Positions 23,373 to 31,474 of a DNA stretch of 36,959 nt are shown one piece after another. Each line of letters opens with the position of its first letter. Within the stretch, counting starts at the first letter, position 1. Source of the stretch: Clostridiales bacterium (GTDB taxonomy: Bacteria; Bacillota; Clostridia; Oscillospirales; Oscillospiraceae); contig JAJPXR010000060.1 in assembly GCA_021205375.1 (NCBI GenBank), positions 1 through 36,959 of the forward strand. The letters are read 5' to 3'. The translations under genes and the position numbers were made by a program. The notes beneath the pieces are model-generated. The model saw only the letters and a list, made by a program, of their open reading frames with translations. It was not told where the DNA came from and ran no database searches.

Positions 23373-24053
23373 ATGAATACAGATTTGGATTTTATCATAA
23401 GAACGAAAGACGATTTAATCTGTACGGTGCAGCAGCTTGGCATCCTTCCTCTGTTTCAAAACAGTCTCCACGGCTTCTCCGTGGAGGAACACGTCGCACC
23501 CTCTGCATGGTTCTCCGATGAGCCGGGTGTGTGGGAGTGGAAAGGCCCGGTCATTCAGGAGGCGGGCTGTGCCTACGGGAAATTCTTCGAGAAAAAAGCG
23601 GCGTTCATCAGCGCAGAGTGGTTTCCGGACTTCGCCAACTACCGCAGAGACGGGTATGACTTCGATGCGCGATTTGACGATGGGCTGGCCTCGTACAAAG
23701 ACAAACAGCTTTTTGATTTGGTGGACGCCCGTGCGCCGGTGCTGTCCAAAGCACTGAAACGGGAGGGCAACTACAGAAAGGGCGGCACGACCGGCTTTGA
23801 TACCTCCATGAATCGGCTGCAAGCCCAGGGTTATGTAGTCATCAGCAACTTTGTTTACATGAAAGACCACTACGGAAAAGAGTACGGCTGGGGTGTGGCG
23901 GAGTATTCTACGCCGGAGAAGTTCTTCGGAGAAGCGTTTACCAATGCGGTTTATCAGCGCCAACCAGAGGAATCTTTTCAGCGCATACTGGAGCACTTGC
24001 ACATGATTTTGCCGGACGCTTCGGACAAGTCTTTACGCAGTTTTCTCAAGTGA
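23373..24053 (+). CDS. AlkZ-related protein (YcaQ/AlkZ-like DNA-repair fold)
   Basis: A 226-residue protein with conserved blocks LICTVQQLGILPLFQNS, GVWEWKGPVI, FFEKKAAFISAEWFPDFANY and RDGYDFDARFDDG, and KGGTTGFDTSMNRLQAQGYV. These match my recollection of the family annotated as AlkZ-related in Clostridia. AlkZ-type enzymes are winged-helix DNA glycosylases that unhook crosslinks or remove alkylated bases. Whether this short relative is catalytic is unknown. AAAGGGGG precedes the ATG. Its position near the polymerase-glycosylase-YolD operon supports a DNA-repair role. Confidence 0.68.
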   Translation: MNTDLDFIIRTKDDLICTVQQLGILPLFQNSLHGFSVEEHVAPSAWFSDEPGVWEWKGPVIQEAGCAYGKFFEKKAAFISAEWFPDFANYRRDGYDFDARFDDGLASYKDKQLFDLVDARAPVLSKALKREGNYRKGGTTGFDTSMNRLQAQGYVVISNFVYMKDHYGKEYGWGVAEYSTPEKFFGEAFTNAVYQRQPEESFQRILEHLHMILPDASDKSLRSFLK

Positions 24054-24203
24054 CGTCTCTGAAATAGCGCTGTTTTTCGAGAATTTAGGGATGTTTTCGC
24101 TCCATTGCTCGCACTCCCGCTGTTAGAAAAGCGAATGAGGACGAGATTGCTGCGTACAGGTGTAATCGAGAAGAAATCCAACAGGAAAGGCAACGGTGAC
24201 AAT

Positions 24204-24806
24204 GTGAATGTCTTGAAAAAGTTGGAGCCGGACGAGCTGCGAATCATTTACAAAGAACATATCAGAGAGGACTTTCCCCGTGGAGAGCGCCGCCCTCTGT
24301 TTGCGATGGAGAGGATGCGGAAAACAGGACGATATGACTGCTATGGCTATTATCGGAATGACAGCCTGCTTGCATATGCCTGTTATATTCTGACCCAGAG
24401 CGGTTCTTATGCGCTGCTGGATTACTTCGCTGTTATCCCCGAATTGCGCGGCCAGGGAATCGGCAGCGAGTTTCTGCGGAGCTTGAAAGGAGCTGTGTCC
24501 GCAAAAAGCGGCGTGTTCATCGAGGCCGAAAGTCCCGATTCGGCAAAGTCGGAGGATGAGAGGCGGGTGCGGGAACGCCGCATCCGTTTCTATCTGTCGA
24601 ACGGCGCAAAACAGACAAACTCAAAATGTTTGCTGTTTGGAGTGGACTACAATATCCTGTTCATCTCCACTGACGATGTTGCCAACACGCGGGAAAAAGC
24701 GGCGCAGCACCATGCGGAAGAAGAGCTGTATCGGGAATTATATGGACGGGCGTATGGACATTTGTGTAAGCCATATGAAAGCAGCGCCAAACAGGATGCA
24801 CGATAA
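24204..24806 (+). CDS. GNAT-family N-acetyltransferase
   Basis: About 200 residues. The acetyl-CoA-binding segment YFAVIPELRGQGIGSEFLRS matches GNAT motif A, preceded by ACYILTQSGSYALLDY. The start is uncertain. A GTG at 24204 (reading NVLKKLEPDELRIIYKEH) fits the domain boundary best. An ATG at 24105 would add 33 basic residues that do not resemble the family. The C-terminus (RELYGRAYGHLCKPYES) is charged. The substrate is unknown. It lies upstream of the EFR1-type gene on the same strand. Confidence 0.75.
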   Translation: MNVLKKLEPDELRIIYKEHIREDFPRGERRPLFAMERMRKTGRYDCYGYYRNDSLLAYACYILTQSGSYALLDYFAVIPELRGQGIGSEFLRSLKGAVSAKSGVFIEAESPDSAKSEDERRVRERRIRFYLSNGAKQTNSKCLLFGVDYNILFISTDDVANTREKAAQHHAEEELYRELYGRAYGHLCKPYESSAKQDAR

Positions 24807-24847
24807 GAAATGCCTATTTTGTTTATCATCAGGAAGGGAGCCTCACC

Positions 24848-25609
24848 ATGAAATTTTATGAAATCACGTTCAGCCCAACCGGAGGGACGAAGAAAGCCGC
24901 CGACATTTTGAGCCGCAGTCTGTCGGAACAGACGGTAGAAATCGACTTGTGTGACCGGAATGTTGTTTTTTCAGAGATAGCGCTTGCAGAGGACGATGTT
25001 GCCCTGATTGCCGTTCCATCCTACGGTGGGCGTGTCCCCCAGACTGCGCTTGACCGGCTGTGTGCCTTATCCGGGAACAAAGCCAGAGCAGTCCTTGTGT
25101 GTGTTTATGGGAACCGTGCCTTTGACAACACCCTTGCTGAGCTGATGGACGCCGCAGACAAAGCTGGGTTCAGACCGGTTGCCGCTGTTGCTGCCCTGGC
25201 GGAACACTCGATTGCCCGGAAGGTCGCGGCTGGTCGGCCAGACGCGGAGGATGAAAAGCGGTTGAAAGAGATGGCAGTCCAAATTCGCCAGAAGCTCGGC
25301 GGTGCGGATCGTTCAGTTCCAGAAGTTCCCGGCAAAGTCCCGGAGAAACCCGGAATGCAGACTCCCGGCATGGCGCCGAACGCTTCGGATGCCTGTGTCA
25401 AGTGCGGCCTCTGTGCCGAAAAATGTCCCGTTGGGGCAATCGATCCCGTGACGATGAACCCGGACTCGAAAAAGTGTATCAACTGTATGCGGTGCATTTC
25501 CGTCTGCTCCGTTGGAGCAAAGAAGTTAGGCCGTGTTATCACCAGCGTGGGCGGAGTGGCGCTGGGCGTTCTCTGTGCCAACCGGAAGGAATGTGAGCTG
25601 TTTTTATGA
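24848..25609 (+). CDS. EFR1-family flavodoxin-ferredoxin fusion protein
   Basis: A 253-residue protein. The N-terminal flavodoxin domain has phosphate loop FSPTGGTKKAADIL and PSYGGRVPQTALDRL. A Pro-rich linker (about 155-178) leads to a 2[4Fe-4S] ferredoxin with CVKCGLCAEKCPVGAI and CINCMRCISVCSVGA. Such proteins are soluble electron carriers in Clostridia. GGAAGGGAG lies upstream of the ATG. A terminator follows. Confidence 0.92.
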   Translation: MKFYEITFSPTGGTKKAADILSRSLSEQTVEIDLCDRNVVFSEIALAEDDVALIAVPSYGGRVPQTALDRLCALSGNKARAVLVCVYGNRAFDNTLAELMDAADKAGFRPVAAVAALAEHSIARKVAAGRPDAEDEKRLKEMAVQIRQKLGGADRSVPEVPGKVPEKPGMQTPGMAPNASDACVKCGLCAEKCPVGAIDPVTMNPDSKKCINCMRCISVCSVGAKKLGRVITSVGGVALGVLCANRKECELFL

Positions 25610-25658
25610 GATGAGGTAAGATAACCGACAATATATTTGCGAACATTCAAGCGATAAA

Positions 25659-25706
25659 CCCGGCAGGACACTGCATTTTTTGCAATGACCTGCCGGGCTT
25701 CTTTTA
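25659..25706 (+). terminator. Terminator of the EFR1-type gene
   Basis: CCCGGCAGG (25659-25667) pairs with CCTGCCGGG (25689-25697) around an inner TGCA-TTTTTT-TGCA hairpin, followed by CTTCTTTT. Confidence 0.88.
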
Positions 25707-25777
25707 TCTGTCTGGTTTACTTTCAGCGATTTAAAATCGGGGAATAAGCCATGTCGTGAAAACCAGTTTGTCAGAGG

Positions 25778-25826
25778 AACAGCGAATCCACTTTTTCGTG
25801 GCTTCGCTGTTGCTTTTCGTTTTTTG
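25778..25826 (+). terminator. Second hairpin with T-rich tail
   Basis: AACAGCGAATCCAC (25778-25791) pairs with GTGGCTTCGCTGTT (25798-25811) with one mismatch, followed by GCTTTTCGTTTTTTG. It resembles a terminator or an upstream attenuator before the Ugp-like operon. Confidence 0.6.
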
Positions 25827-26006
25827 ACCCATATCTTATGAGACGGACACGCAACGAGAAGCATAGATGAAATACTAATGGGTCAGACAAAAGATTTACG
25901 GAGACTTTAAAGGTTCGTGGTAGAAGAAATTACACAAAAGCCAGTATCATTGTTTACGGTCTTACAAAGACCAAATAAGAGAGAACGATCAAGGAGGCGC
26001 TGTTTT

Positions 26007-26873
26007 GTGGTCCAAAGCAAAAGTAAGTTCTCAAAGATAGAACCATACCTGTATTTGCTGCCGGCGGTGATCCTGTTCGGGCTGTTCACTTTTTATCCGT
26101 TTTTCAAAACGATCGTGTACAGCTTCGGCAACACAGATACCGCTGGACGGTTGACCGGTCTGGCAGGACTGGCCAACTATGCAAAGCTCCTGACGGACAG
26201 TGTGTTTCTCAAGTCCCTGAGCGTGACGGTGGTTTACTCCGTGCTGACGGTGATCTTTTCCATGTTCATCGGTGTGTTCCTCGCCCTGATGACCAGCGAA
26301 AAATTCCCCGGCCATAAGGTGTTCCGCACCGTGTACGCCCTGCCCATGGCGGTTTCCGCATCGGCCGCCGCAGCCATCTTCAATTTCATCTTCCACCCCT
26401 CCATCGGCATTTTGAACGGCATCCTGGGCACCAAGATCGGCTGGCTGACCGATTCCCGGTATGCGCTCATTTCGGTGGTCATCGTCACGGTCTGGATGAA
26501 CATTGGCGTCAATTACATCTTTGCGCTGGCCGCCGTCCAGGGCGTCCCCCAGGAGCTGTATGAAAGCGCCACCGTGGACGGTGCGGGCGCGTTGAGCAAG
26601 AGTTTGCACGTCACGCTGCCCTGTATTTCGCCCACCCTGTTCTTCCTGCTCATCATCAACGTGATCTATGCCTTCCAGCAGTACGCTCAGGTGAAGATGA
26701 TGACCAGCGGCGGACCAGACAACTCCACCCGCGTTCTGGTGTATGAGATTTACGAACAGGCCTTTATGTACGGCAAGTTCGGCTATGCCTGTGCGGAATC
26801 GGTAATCCTGTTCCTGATTTTGCTGCTGCTGACGCTGGCACAGTTCCGGCTTGAAAGAAAGGTGACTTACTGA
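26007..26873 (+). CDS. ABC importer permease, UgpA/MalF-like
   Basis: A 288-residue permease. The first membrane helix is LYLLPAVILFGLFTFYPFF, with five further segments and the EAA loop LYESATVDGAGALSKSLHVT. A GTG at 26007 follows AAGGAGG by nine bases and is the likely start. An ATG at 25917 would add 30 residues with no such site. Its stop overlaps the ATG of the second permease by one base. Together with the next two genes it forms an importer for a glycerol-phosphate-type or sugar substrate. The phosphodiesterase downstream favours glycerol 3-phosphate or glycerophosphodiesters (inference). Confidence 0.88.
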   Translation: MVQSKSKFSKIEPYLYLLPAVILFGLFTFYPFFKTIVYSFGNTDTAGRLTGLAGLANYAKLLTDSVFLKSLSVTVVYSVLTVIFSMFIGVFLALMTSEKFPGHKVFRTVYALPMAVSASAAAAIFNFIFHPSIGILNGILGTKIGWLTDSRYALISVVIVTVWMNIGVNYIFALAAVQGVPQELYESATVDGAGALSKSLHVTLPCISPTLFFLLIINVIYAFQQYAQVKMMTSGGPDNSTRVLVYEIYEQAFMYGKFGYACAESVILFLILLLLTLAQFRLERKVTY

Positions 26874-27700
26874 TGGACAAAAAGACGAAAAAGCGGCTCA
26901 CAAATGGCCTTTTGATTGCGGGGAACTTGGTGCTGGCGGCATTGCTGCTGTTCCCGATCTTCTACTGCCTGTCCATGAGTCTGATGACCAACCAGGAGAT
27001 TTACGCACAGAAGATCTTCTCCTTTTCCTTCAACATTGAGAACTACGCAAAAGCCCTGAAAATGGCCCCTCTCTTCCGCTACATCCTGAACACCGTTATT
27101 GTGGCCGGTGTTTCGGTGGTGCTGCAAATGGTCACCGGCACTCTGGCGGCGTTCGCCTTCTCCATGCTGCGGTTCCGCGGCCGGAACGTGCTGTTCCTGC
27201 TGTTCCTGGCCACCATGATGATCCCCGGACAGGCCATCATCATTGCCAACTACCTGACCGTCAGCAGTTGGAACATGGCCAACACCTACACGGCCCTGAT
27301 CCTGCCCTATGCCTGCACGGCGTTCGCCGTGTTCAATCTCCGGCAGGGATTCCTGAGCCTGCCCAAGGAGCTGCACGAGGCAGCCATGATCGACGGCTGC
27401 ACCAACTTCCGGTACTTCTACAGCATCGCCCTGCCGCTGCTGAAGCCCTCGCTGGGCGCTCTGGGCATCTATGAGTTTTTGCAGGTCTGGAACAACTATC
27501 TGTGGCCCCTGCTCATTACCAGCAAAACGGAGATGCGCACGGTACAGATCGGCCTGTCCATGCTCCAGGACGGCGAGGCCGCCCAGTATGGCCCGGTCAT
27601 GGCGGGCGCTATGCTGGTGCTGATCCCCTCCATCATCGTGTTCCTGGTGGGGCAGAAACAGATGGTCGCCGGTCTGACCTCCGGCGCGGTCAAGGGCTGA
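26873..27700 (+). CDS. ABC importer permease, UgpE/MalG-like
   Basis: A 275-residue permease with about six membrane segments (for example LIAGNLVLAALLLFPIFYCL). The EAA loop reads LHEAAMIDGCTNFRYFYSIA. It is translationally coupled to the first permease (TGATG). A small GC hairpin (GGGCC-GCT-GGCCC, 27726-27738) lies between it and the binding-protein gene and could help set relative expression. Confidence 0.9.
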   Translation: MDKKTKKRLTNGLLIAGNLVLAALLLFPIFYCLSMSLMTNQEIYAQKIFSFSFNIENYAKALKMAPLFRYILNTVIVAGVSVVLQMVTGTLAAFAFSMLRFRGRNVLFLLFLATMMIPGQAIIIANYLTVSSWNMANTYTALILPYACTAFAVFNLRQGFLSLPKELHEAAMIDGCTNFRYFYSIALPLLKPSLGALGIYEFLQVWNNYLWPLLITSKTEMRTVQIGLSMLQDGEAAQYGPVMAGAMLVLIPSIIVFLVGQKQMVAGLTSGAVKG

Positions 27701-27788
27701 TACCCGCTCTCCTTCTTTGCAGTCCGGGCCGCTGGCCCTGACGATAGATCATTGCAAGCAAACCCAAACAGAAAATTAGGAGGATCTT

Positions 27789-29198
27789 ATGAAGTTCAAT
27801 TCCAAACGTGGCTGGCGGCGTATGCTGGCCATTGCTACCGCTGCCGCTCTGACCGTCGGCGTTTTGTCCGGCTGCGGCTCGTCTTCTTCAACAGCGGACA
27901 CCACTTCCGATACCACCACCGCCGACAGCACCACTTCCGCTGCCAGCGATACCGAGTCCACGGGCAGCGTCATCGAGATAACGCTGTGGCACGCCATGTC
28001 CGGCACCAACGGCGAGGCGGTGGACTATCTGGTGGAGCAGTTCAACGAGTCCCAGAGCGAGATCCATGTGACCGCCGAATATCAGGGCACTTACGACGAC
28101 TCCAAAACCAAGTTTGGCGCCGCTGTGCAGAGCGGCGATGTGCCAGACATCCTGCAAATGTATGAGGTCGGCACCCAGTACATGATCGACCTGGATTGTT
28201 ATGTGCCGGTGCAGGACTTTATGGACGCCAACGGCTATGACGAGAACATCATCGAGGCCGTTTCCAACTACTATACCTACGATGGCAAGATGCTGAGTAT
28301 GCCCTTCAACACCTCCACTCCGGTGCTGTGGATCAACAAGGACATCTGCGCCGAGGCGGGGCTGGACGTAGACAATCCCCCGACCACCTTCGCGGAGGTG
28401 CTGGAGTGGTCCAAGGTCATCGTGGACGGCGGCTACTGCGAGGCCGGCTTCGCCGCAGCGGTGTACGGCTGGTACTTTGAACAGATGATCGCCGGTCTGG
28501 GCCTGAACTACGGCAACAACGACAACGGGCGCACCAGCCGCATGACGGAGGTGGAGTTCGACTCCAACGGCGCGCTGAACCAGGTGCTGACCACCTGGAA
28601 GGAGTGGATGGACAGCGGCTACTGCGCCAGCTACGGCACCACCACGGCGGACACCCAGACTGCGTTTAAGGCGGGCCAGGTGGCCATGATCCTGGAAAGC
28701 TCCGGCTGCCTCGGCTCCTTCATGGAGGACTGCGCTTTTGAAGTCGGCAACGCCAACTTCCCCAAGATCGAAGAAAATGACGACGGCGGCGTCATCATCG
28801 GCGGCGCGTCCATGTGGATGATCGACACCGGTGACGAGGAGCGGGAGAACGCAGCCTATCAGTTCCTGGCTTACTGCTCTCAGGCGGAGCAGCAGGCGTA
28901 CTGGTCCACCGCCACAGGCTATCTGCCGGTGAACGCGGACGCCGTGGACACCGAGACCTTCTCCAGCTATGCGGAGGAGACCCCGCTGGCCCTGACCGCG
29001 GTGAACCAACTGCTGAACAACCCCGTCAACACGGCGACCCAGGGTTGCCTGACCGGCGTGTCCTCTGAGGCCGGCTACATCTTCCAGGACGGCCTGGAGG
29101 ACCTCATCAATGGCAAGAAGAGCATCGAAGAGGCGGAAGCGGACATCACCGACCGCATCAACGCTGCAATCGAGGATTACAACGCAAACAACGGCTGA
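27789..29198 (+). CDS. Extracellular solute-binding lipoprotein, family 1 (UgpB-like)
   Basis: A 469-residue lipoprotein. Signal peptide and lipobox LSGC (Cys29) are followed by a Ser/Thr/Asp linker. The mature domain starts ITLWHAMSGTNGEAVDYLVE, the WHAMxGxxG pattern typical of UgpB-type binding proteins, and runs to the C-terminus. Length is normal for the family, with no extra N-terminal module such as the lipoproteins at 2.2 and 9.1 kb have. AGGAGG precedes the ATG. It delivers substrate to the two upstream permeases. No ABC ATPase is encoded in the cluster. Confidence 0.92.
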   Translation: MKFNSKRGWRRMLAIATAAALTVGVLSGCGSSSSTADTTSDTTTADSTTSAASDTESTGSVIEITLWHAMSGTNGEAVDYLVEQFNESQSEIHVTAEYQGTYDDSKTKFGAAVQSGDVPDILQMYEVGTQYMIDLDCYVPVQDFMDANGYDENIIEAVSNYYTYDGKMLSMPFNTSTPVLWINKDICAEAGLDVDNPPTTFAEVLEWSKVIVDGGYCEAGFAAAVYGWYFEQMIAGLGLNYGNNDNGRTSRMTEVEFDSNGALNQVLTTWKEWMDSGYCASYGTTTADTQTAFKAGQVAMILESSGCLGSFMEDCAFEVGNANFPKIEENDDGGVIIGGASMWMIDTGDEERENAAYQFLAYCSQAEQQAYWSTATGYLPVNADAVDTETFSSYAEETPLALTAVNQLLNNPVNTATQGCLTGVSSEAGYIFQDGLEDLINGKKSIEEAEADITDRINAAIEDYNANNG

Positions 29199-29217
29199 TT
29201 CGTTTTCCTCCAAAAGG

Positions 29218-29252
29218 CCCGCCGGAGCAACGCTCTGGCGGGTCATCTTTTC
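29218..29252 (+). terminator. Hairpin/terminator after the binding-protein gene
   Basis: CCCGCCGGAGC (29218-29228) pairs with GCTCTGGCGGG (29232-29242) around AAC, then TCATCTTTT. It may terminate most transcripts ahead of the phosphodiesterase gene. Confidence 0.75.
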
Positions 29253-29355
29253 GGGAAACTGTGCTATCCCTTGCTTCTTTCGGAGCGGCGGCGTAGAATG
29301 AAACTGGCTGTTTCCCATAGTTTGCGTTTTGTACGCATAGAAAGGTTGCATCGCA

Positions 29356-30117
29356 ATGAAACACACACGCAATATCAGTCACCGCGGTTACTCCGCGAAA
29401 TACCCGGAAAACACCCTTTTGGCCTTCCGCAAGGCCATTGAAGCCGGGTGCGACGGCATCGAACTGGATGTGCAGCTCAGCCGGGACGGCGTACCAGTGA
29501 TCTGCCACGACGAGACGCTGGACCGCACCACCGAGGGCAAGGGCCTGCTCTGCCAATACACGCTGGCGGAACTGAAACAGCTTTGTGCCGGGACGGGGGA
29601 AAATGGCGAGGTGTGCCGTATCCCCACGCTGCGGGAATATTTTGAACTGGCGGCGCCCGCAGGTATCAGCACCAATATCGAGTTGAAAACCGGCGTTCTG
29701 CCCTATCCTGGCATCGAGGAAAAGGTGCTGGAGCTGGTGGACACGTTCGGTCTGCGGGAGCGGGTGCTTATTTCCTCCTTTAACCATTACTCAGTGCTGC
29801 GCTTCAAGGCGCTGGCTCCTGAGATCCCCTGCGGTCTGCTGACAGAGAGCTGGATCGTCAATTTCGCCGCCTACGCCAAAAGCCTGGGAGTGGAATATGT
29901 GCATCCGGTCTACTTCTATTTGGAGCGGGCAAACGTAGAGGAACTGCAACGCGCCGGGGTCGGTATCAACACCTGGACCGTCAACGACCCGAAGGTCATG
30001 CGGCAACTGCTTGCCATGGGGATCGACGGACTCATTGGCAACGACCCGCTGGTCATTGGCCAGGAGATACGGGCCTTTGAGGCCGCCAACAGCAAGGCTG
30101 AACGGGCAAAGCTGTGA
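29356..30117 (+). CDS. Glycerophosphodiester phosphodiesterase (GDPD, UgpQ-like)
   Basis: A 253-residue cytoplasmic enzyme that splits glycerophosphodiesters into glycerol 3-phosphate and an alcohol. Active-site residues are in their usual places: His9-Arg10 (SHRGYSAKYPEN), Glu36 and Asp38 (GIELDVQLSRDG), and His51 (VICHDETLDRTTEG). The C-terminal barrel strands are NTWTVNDPKVMRQLLAMGID and GLIGNDP. There is no signal peptide. AAAGG lies ten bases before the ATG. Its place after an importer strongly resembles the ugpBAEC-ugpQ layout and is the main reason to call the importer Ugp-like. Confidence 0.94.
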   Translation: MKHTRNISHRGYSAKYPENTLLAFRKAIEAGCDGIELDVQLSRDGVPVICHDETLDRTTEGKGLLCQYTLAELKQLCAGTGENGEVCRIPTLREYFELAAPAGISTNIELKTGVLPYPGIEEKVLELVDTFGLRERVLISSFNHYSVLRFKALAPEIPCGLLTESWIVNFAAYAKSLGVEYVHPVYFYLERANVEELQRAGVGINTWTVNDPKVMRQLLAMGIDGLIGNDPLVIGQEIRAFEAANSKAERAKL

Positions 30118-30434
30118 AACAGAAACCAGGACTGCTCTTGTCACGAAGCTCGGCTTGATAAAAAAGAAGCCTCGTTTGTGAAGAAAACTCCTGAGTTGGT
30201 ACATACTTCCTGCGGCGGGTGATTCAGGAAAGGAACATCCCCCCAGCGACGACAGCCGAGCAGACCCAGCAACAGAGATATGGAACGATCACAGGCACTG
30301 TCTCTGTGAGGCGGACTTTTTCTGAAATCGGCATACGAATGATGCACGCTTCCCTGCAAAATGTGTTATACTAAGGGCAACGGTTCTTATCTGGCGTACC
30401 CTTAAATGTTTTCCTATGAGAAGGGAATCGCGCG
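30118..30434. other. Intergenic region before the YwaF-like gene
   Basis: 317 bp without a convincing gene. The end (30364-30372) holds an extended -10, TGT-TATACT, likely the promoter of the membrane-protein gene. The rest contains only weak imperfect inverted repeats. Confidence 0.5.
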
Positions 30435-31157
30435 ATGTATTTTTTTACCTATGAAACAGATTTGCCGGGTGGAGTGGGATTTTCTCACTTTTCCCCGACG
30501 CACCTTATCTGGCTTGCCGCAATTGCTGTGTTTATCGTACTGCTGTCAAAGTGGTTTTCCCGGAAAAGCGAAGAAACACAGCGAAGGCTCAGCAAAGCGC
30601 TGGCATGGTCGATGTGTGGTATTCTTGCGGCAGAGCATATGATCCTGCTCGTAACGGGACACCAGACGATTTATCAGCTTCCGCTGCACCTGTGTACGCT
30701 TATGCCGGTCGTATGCCTGATTTTTTCCTATACGCACTGGGACTGGGCGGGGCAAACGATTTACAGCCTGGGGATCGTAGGTGCAGCATTGGCGCTTCTC
30801 TTTCCGGACTGGAACAGGTATCCCCAGTGGAATTACATGAACCTGACCGGTTTTGCCGTTCACGGCGGTCTGATCCTCTACGGCGTTTGGCAGCTTACAG
30901 GGAAAACGGTCCGTCCCCGTATCACGGCGATGTGGAAACCGGTGTTGTTTCTGGCCGTTGTGGTGCCTCCCATTTACCTGTTTGACCGGTTTTTCGGGAC
31001 AAACTATTTCTTTTTGATGCGCGGGTCATCTGGCTCTCCGCTTCAGATTTTGGCGGAACAGTTTAGCGCTGCGTATCTTCTTGCCTATGCAGTTCTGGTG
31101 CTTTCAGTGATGGTGATCGAATACCTGCCCTGGCTCGGTAAGCGCAGGAACAAATGA
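30435..31157 (+). CDS. YwaF-like integral membrane protein (TIGR02206 type)
   Basis: A 240-residue membrane protein with about six to seven hydrophobic helices. It has the pattern I associate with the YwaF/TIGR02206 family: QLPLHLCTLMPVVCL in helix three, NYMNLTGFAVHGGLILYG in the middle and GTNYFFLMRGSSGSPLQIL near the end. The function of the family is unknown. AGAAGGGAA precedes the ATG. It stands alone behind its own extended -10 promoter. Confidence 0.82.
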   Translation: MYFFTYETDLPGGVGFSHFSPTHLIWLAAIAVFIVLLSKWFSRKSEETQRRLSKALAWSMCGILAAEHMILLVTGHQTIYQLPLHLCTLMPVVCLIFSYTHWDWAGQTIYSLGIVGAALALLFPDWNRYPQWNYMNLTGFAVHGGLILYGVWQLTGKTVRPRITAMWKPVLFLAVVVPPIYLFDRFFGTNYFFLMRGSSGSPLQILAEQFSAAYLLAYAVLVLSVMVIEYLPWLGKRRNK

Positions 31158-31254
31158 CCTTTTGATACGTTTTTAGTTATCCGCACGCGGAAAGCAAATG
31201 CCTTGGTATCATCTCCGCTGTCTGTCGGTGGCCTGCTGCCCCCAAGCTCCTGCG

Positions 31255-31282
31255 ACCCCAGCCAGAAATGGCTGGGGTTTTA
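31255..31282 (+). terminator. Terminator after the YwaF-like gene
   Basis: ACCCCAGCC (31255-31263) pairs with GGCTGGGGT (31270-31278), loop AGAAAT, followed by TTTAT. Confidence 0.8.
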
Positions 31283-31340
31283 TGCGTTACCAACCTGTTT
31301 ACCATGCGTAAATTCCAGTTTCTATACGATGGCAGCAAAG

Positions 31341-31373
31341 AAGCCCAGGCACTCACCAGAAGTGCCTGGGCTT
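31341..31373 (-). terminator. Perfect 13-bp inverted repeat, probable terminator of the GH3 gene
   Basis: AAGCCCAGGCACT (31341-31353) and its exact complement (31361-31373) with a 7-nt loop. Read on the minus strand it is followed by CTTTG, so it should stop transcription arriving from the GH3 gene. A further inverted pair, GCAAAACAGC (about 31401-31410) and GCTGTTTTGC, lies between it and that gene. Confidence 0.7.
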
Positions 31374-31474
31374 CCTGTTACTGCCGTCATGGGAGATGTT
31401 GCAAAACAGCAAAAGCTGCAACGCTCCCTTGTCTTTGTGGGGCTGTTTTGCGCTATCCCTTTGTGTTTTTTAGC

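Larger units (their letters stand above)
25612..26006. other. Intergenic region before the Ugp-like operon
   Basis: About 395 bp with two hairpins (25659-25706 and 25778-25811) and no convincing gene. The stretch 25830-26000 is AT-richer and must contain the Ugp-operon promoter, but I cannot fix a -35/-10 pair with confidence. Confidence 0.5.

Noticed and set aside
25830..26000. Riboswitch-like leader before the Ugp-like operon
   Set aside because: Apart from one terminator-like hairpin I can recognise no conserved aptamer core, so no riboswitch is claimed.
27888..29372. Long minus-strand frame opposite the UgpB-like gene
   Set aside because: Shadow frame in GC-rich DNA. The composition is biased and the start lies inside the phosphodiesterase leader. 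The plus-strand gene has all the family hallmarks.
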